Below, in pieces: positions 61,472 to 64,000 of a DNA stretch of 64,000 nt (its first letter is position 1; each line of letters starts with the position of its first letter). The position numbers and the translations under genes were made by a program. This DNA is from Nitrospirales bacterium (GTDB lineage Bacteria > Nitrospirota > Nitrospiria > Nitrospirales > UBA8639). The notes beneath the pieces are model-generated. The model did not search any database. It was not told where the DNA came from and saw only the letters and a program-made list of their open reading frames with translations. Location: positions 16,068-80,067 of the forward strand of contig JAJDBP010000016.1 in assembly GCA_029261295.1 (NCBI GenBank), in the 5' to 3' direction.

Positions 61472-63070
61472 ATGAGTATGTCATCTGATTCAACTGAAGT
61501 TCCCAAAGGGAATCTTGACGGGCTCAAAACCTATGCTAAAAACGATATCCTTTCTGGATTTTTAGTTTTTCTTATTGCTTTGCCACTGTCCCTGGGAATT
61601 TCTCTGGCTTCAGGATATCCTGCGGTGGCGGGCATCTTTACGGCAATTGTTGGCGGTTTAGTTGCCACCTTCCTTAGCAATTCAGAACTTACGATTAAGG
61701 GACCTGCTGCTGGTTTGATTGTTATCGCAATAGGTTGCGTTCAGGATTTTGGGTTTACGGGCGGGGAGGACCCTGTGAAGGATTTCCAGGCTTATCGTTT
61801 GGCGCTGGGTGTTGGGGTTGTGGCAGGTGTGTACCAAATTGTACTCGGACTTTTTCGTGTAGGAATCCTTGTAAAGCTTTTTCCAAAAGCGGCGATCCAC
61901 GGTTTGCTGGCTTCCATTGGAGCTATCATAATCGCAAAACAATTTCCTGTATTGATGGGGCTGAATCCAAAGGGGGCGCCTCTCGAGTTACTTGCTGGTA
62001 TCCCTTCCTTTGTCATGAACATGAACCCGAAAGTTGCGTTAATTGGAATGATGGGTCTTGCCATTGTGGTGGTCTATAACTTTATAAAAAATCCCACATT
62101 GAAGGTCATTCCCGCACCTATGTTGATGTTAATGATCACTGTTCCAATAGCAATATTTTTAGGAATTGGGGAGAAGGGGTCTTATACATTTAATAATCAA
62201 ATCTACGAACTCGGCGAAAAGTTTTTAGTCAATGTTCCAGGTAATTTGTTGAATGCCATAACCTTTCCGGATTTTTCAGGCATAACCACGGAGACTGGAA
62301 TTAAATATACGGTTCTTTTTGCGATCATTGGAAGTTTGGAGGGCATTCTCAGTGCAAAGGCTATTGATGGGATCGATCCGTGGGGTCGAAAAACCAATCT
62401 GGATCGAGACTTGTTGGCCACCGGAATAGCTAACACCTTGTCGGCTTTCATTGGTGGGTTGCCCATGATTTCTGAAATTGTTCGAAGTAAAGCCAATATT
62501 GATAATGGGGCAAGAACCCGGTTTGCTAATTTTTACCACGGAATGTTTTTACTTTTATGTGTGGCATTGATTCCAGGAGTCATTAATCAAATTCCTCTAG
62601 CTGCCTTGGCCGCGTTATTGGTCATCACAGGATTTCGCCTGGCTTCTCCTAAGGAGTTTGTGGCTGTGTATCGTGAGGGAACAGACCAGTTTATTATTTT
62701 TGTCTCTACCATATTAGGTGTACTTGCGACTGATCTCTTAAAAGGGTTAGCCATTGGAATTGGAGTCATGTTGGTCATCCGTTTTATTCGCGGGGGGTCC
62801 ATGCTCAGATTGAATGCCAAGATCATTCATGAAAGGGATCAGTCTGTCAGGATTTTATTACGGGGTTCCATCATTTTCAGTTCATGGATTCCTCTGAGAA
62901 AACAACTTGATCGTTTCTTTCTGGAAGGGAAGCGGGTCACCTTGGATCTGACAGAAACGAAATTTGTGGACCGTAGGGTCAGGTCTAAGATTGATGAGCG
63001 GGTAAGGAAATTTAGAGAAAACGGTCTTGAGTTATCCGTGCGAGCCAGAAAGGCATCAATCAATGAGTGA
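61472..63070 (+). CDS. SulP-family anion transporter with STAS domain (BicA-like)
   Basis: 532 residues. The SulP signature is near 30-75: DILSGFLVFLIALPLSLGISLASGYPAVAGIFTAIVGG, then SELTIKGPAAGLIVIAIG. About ten or eleven more helices follow, then a C-terminal STAS domain (about 455-525). The STAS phosphorylation-type loop reads KFVDRRVRS, not DSSG. The family carries sulfate, bicarbonate or other oxyanions, usually with sodium. The resemblance to BicA-type bicarbonate importers suggests a role in carbon supply, but this is inference. Confidence 0.9.
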   Translation: MSMSSDSTEVPKGNLDGLKTYAKNDILSGFLVFLIALPLSLGISLASGYPAVAGIFTAIVGGLVATFLSNSELTIKGPAAGLIVIAIGCVQDFGFTGGEDPVKDFQAYRLALGVGVVAGVYQIVLGLFRVGILVKLFPKAAIHGLLASIGAIIIAKQFPVLMGLNPKGAPLELLAGIPSFVMNMNPKVALIGMMGLAIVVVYNFIKNPTLKVIPAPMLMLMITVPIAIFLGIGEKGSYTFNNQIYELGEKFLVNVPGNLLNAITFPDFSGITTETGIKYTVLFAIIGSLEGILSAKAIDGIDPWGRKTNLDRDLLATGIANTLSAFIGGLPMISEIVRSKANIDNGARTRFANFYHGMFLLLCVALIPGVINQIPLAALAALLVITGFRLASPKEFVAVYREGTDQFIIFVSTILGVLATDLLKGLAIGIGVMLVIRFIRGGSMLRLNAKIIHERDQSVRILLRGSIIFSSWIPLRKQLDRFFLEGKRVTLDLTETKFVDRRVRSKIDERVRKFRENGLELSVRARKASINE

Positions 63071-63194
63071 TTCTCATATCGTAGTGCGTAGGCGTGATAA
63101 AGCCACCCTCATGGGAGGGGAGTGATTTTGGAATTCCAACTACAAAAGACATCTTTCCTTGCGTGCAGGCGGCCATGTAATTGTTTGCTACCAG

Positions 63195-64000
63195 TCAGTC
63201 TTTATCTGTTGATTTTTCTTCCTGCAGTCGATCCAAAAGTTGGTTGAAACTTTGGCTCAGGGTGCCCAATTCATTTCGGGAATGAACTGGGAGACGTTTT
63301 CTTGTGTCATTTCCATGCGCCAGCTCATCTACCAAATTGCATACATCCAGGATGGGTTCGCTGATTGAGCGAGTGATGTTTGCTCCCAACAGACCGCTGA
63401 TTAGTGCCGCCGTCACAAACAATGCCACTAAAAGAACAATTAAAAAATGGGTTTTGCTGGAAATCGTCTCAACATCATTTTCCAGCAATTGTTCCTGAAC
63501 CGCAGCCATTTCATTCAAGAGTTCCTTGATTCGAAAGGCTAAAGGGGCAGCCTCAGTTTTCACCCAATAATTAGCCCGATTCCATTCTTCTCCTGATCGA
63601 ATGCGGATAATTTCTTTCAGTAAAGGATCGAACTGATTGAGTCCGCTTTGCAGGGATTCAAAGTTCTTTAACTGCTCTTTACTTAGATTGTTTGCATTGT
63701 CCTTTAAGGCTTCCAGAGACGTAGAACTTTTTCCCCAGTTTTCAAGAGCTTCCTTTTTAAATTCTTGTTTGCCAGATAACAAAAACTCGTCGGCTCTTTC
63801 CAAAGCCAAACTGGTTGTCGTCTCTATCGTAGCGAGAATTTCTACCAGTCGCCTATTTTGGGGAGTGCTTTTGCCTTTCATGTTCTGCTTGATCATTTTA
63901 GAAACGGTAGCCACGATGGTTTTTTCCAACGGTTCCGCTTGATCAAATAGAATTTTCTGTGCAGGAGAATTTTCCGGGGTCCGTGCGATATCTTCGATCT
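63195..64000 (-). CDS. HAMP-domain membrane sensor, N terminus beyond the right edge
   Basis: The frame is open to base 64000, so the true start lies outside. A TTG at 63929 is only an internal codon. The visible 268 residues include a helical periplasmic bundle (to about residue 175), a membrane helix (FLIVLLVALFVTAALISGLLG) and a HAMP domain (NITRSISEPILDVCNLVDELAHG..RNELGTLSQSFNQLLDRLQEE). The chain stops a few residues after HAMP, with no kinase, cyclase or chemotaxis signalling domain. It may be a regulator without an output domain or the sensor half of a split pair. Confidence 0.8.
   Translation of the reverse strand, partial: IEDIARTPENSPAQKILFDQAEPLEKTIVATVSKMIKQNMKGKSTPQNRRLVEILATIETTTSLALERADEFLLSGKQEFKKEALENWGKSSTSLEALKDNANNLSKEQLKNFESLQSGLNQFDPLLKEIIRIRSGEEWNRANYWVKTEAAPLAFRIKELLNEMAAVQEQLLENDVETISSKTHFLIVLLVALFVTAALISGLLGANITRSISEPILDVCNLVDELAHGNDTRKRLPVHSRNELGTLSQSFNQLLDRLQEEKSTDKD

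Overview
This window is bacterial, about 47-48% GC by eye, from a Gram-negative organism: it encodes several outer-membrane barrels, about eight lipoproteins and periplasmic copper proteins. The gene set (membrane-anchored dihaem cytochrome c, two cupredoxins, SulP-type anion carrier, many two-component and TPR/Sel1 proteins, no rRNA or tRNA) would fit a Nitrospira-like nitrite oxidiser, but no phylogenetic marker gene is present, so that assignment is inference. No tRNA, rRNA, CRISPR array, prophage or intact insertion sequence was found.

Layout. 1-3.4 kb: small hypotheticals, a HEAT protein, an MBL-fold hydrolase and an AT-rich membrane-protein gene. 3.7-7.1 kb (minus): a four-gene run, LON-domain protein, DrrAB-type ABC exporter and SirB1/transglutaminase-like protein. 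7.2-10.3 kb (plus): CrtC/AttH-type lipocalin, Asp-box propeller lipoprotein and membrane protein. 10.3-15.8 kb: outer-membrane hypothetical, two single-domain response regulators, a lipoprotein and an Sfp-type phosphopantetheinyl transferase. 15.9-22.5 kb: metallophosphatase, an OmpR-type regulator/kinase pair divergent from an LbtU-like porin, and a TPR protein. 22.8-31.7 kb: lipoprotein, TPR protein, ModA with an alginate-export-type barrel, peptide deformylase, two cupredoxins around a cysteine-altered peroxiredoxin-fold protein, and an alanine/glycine symporter. 32.1-36.9 kb: a 1385-residue membrane protein that is an internal tandem duplication, then a probable Fe-S uracil-DNA glycosylase. 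36.9-42.9 kb (minus): cupin, SRAP peptidase, DUF1499, GcvR-like ACT protein, and a DUF2235 lipase-like lipoprotein with a partner lipoprotein. 43.4-46.2 kb: RapA. 47.0-51.8 kb: a probable zinc-uptake operon (His-rich periplasmic protein, repeat-bearing outer-membrane protein, ZnuA/C/B-like ABC system) behind a perfect 19-bp Fur-family-type palindrome. 51.9-64 kb: lipoproteins, a short cation-efflux protein, dihaem cytochrome, alpha/beta hydrolase, Sel1 protein, cysteine-less A-type carrier-like protein, NTF2-fold proteins, SulP transporter and an edge-truncated HAMP sensor.

The strongest leads are the duplicated giant membrane protein (32080-36237), the metal-uptake operon with its palindrome and repeat-bearing outer-membrane protein (46939-51824), the 11-bp direct repeats between the OmpR-type regulator and the LbtU-like porin (19523-19544), and the paired C6/G6-tract operator in front of a cupredoxin (29444-29479).
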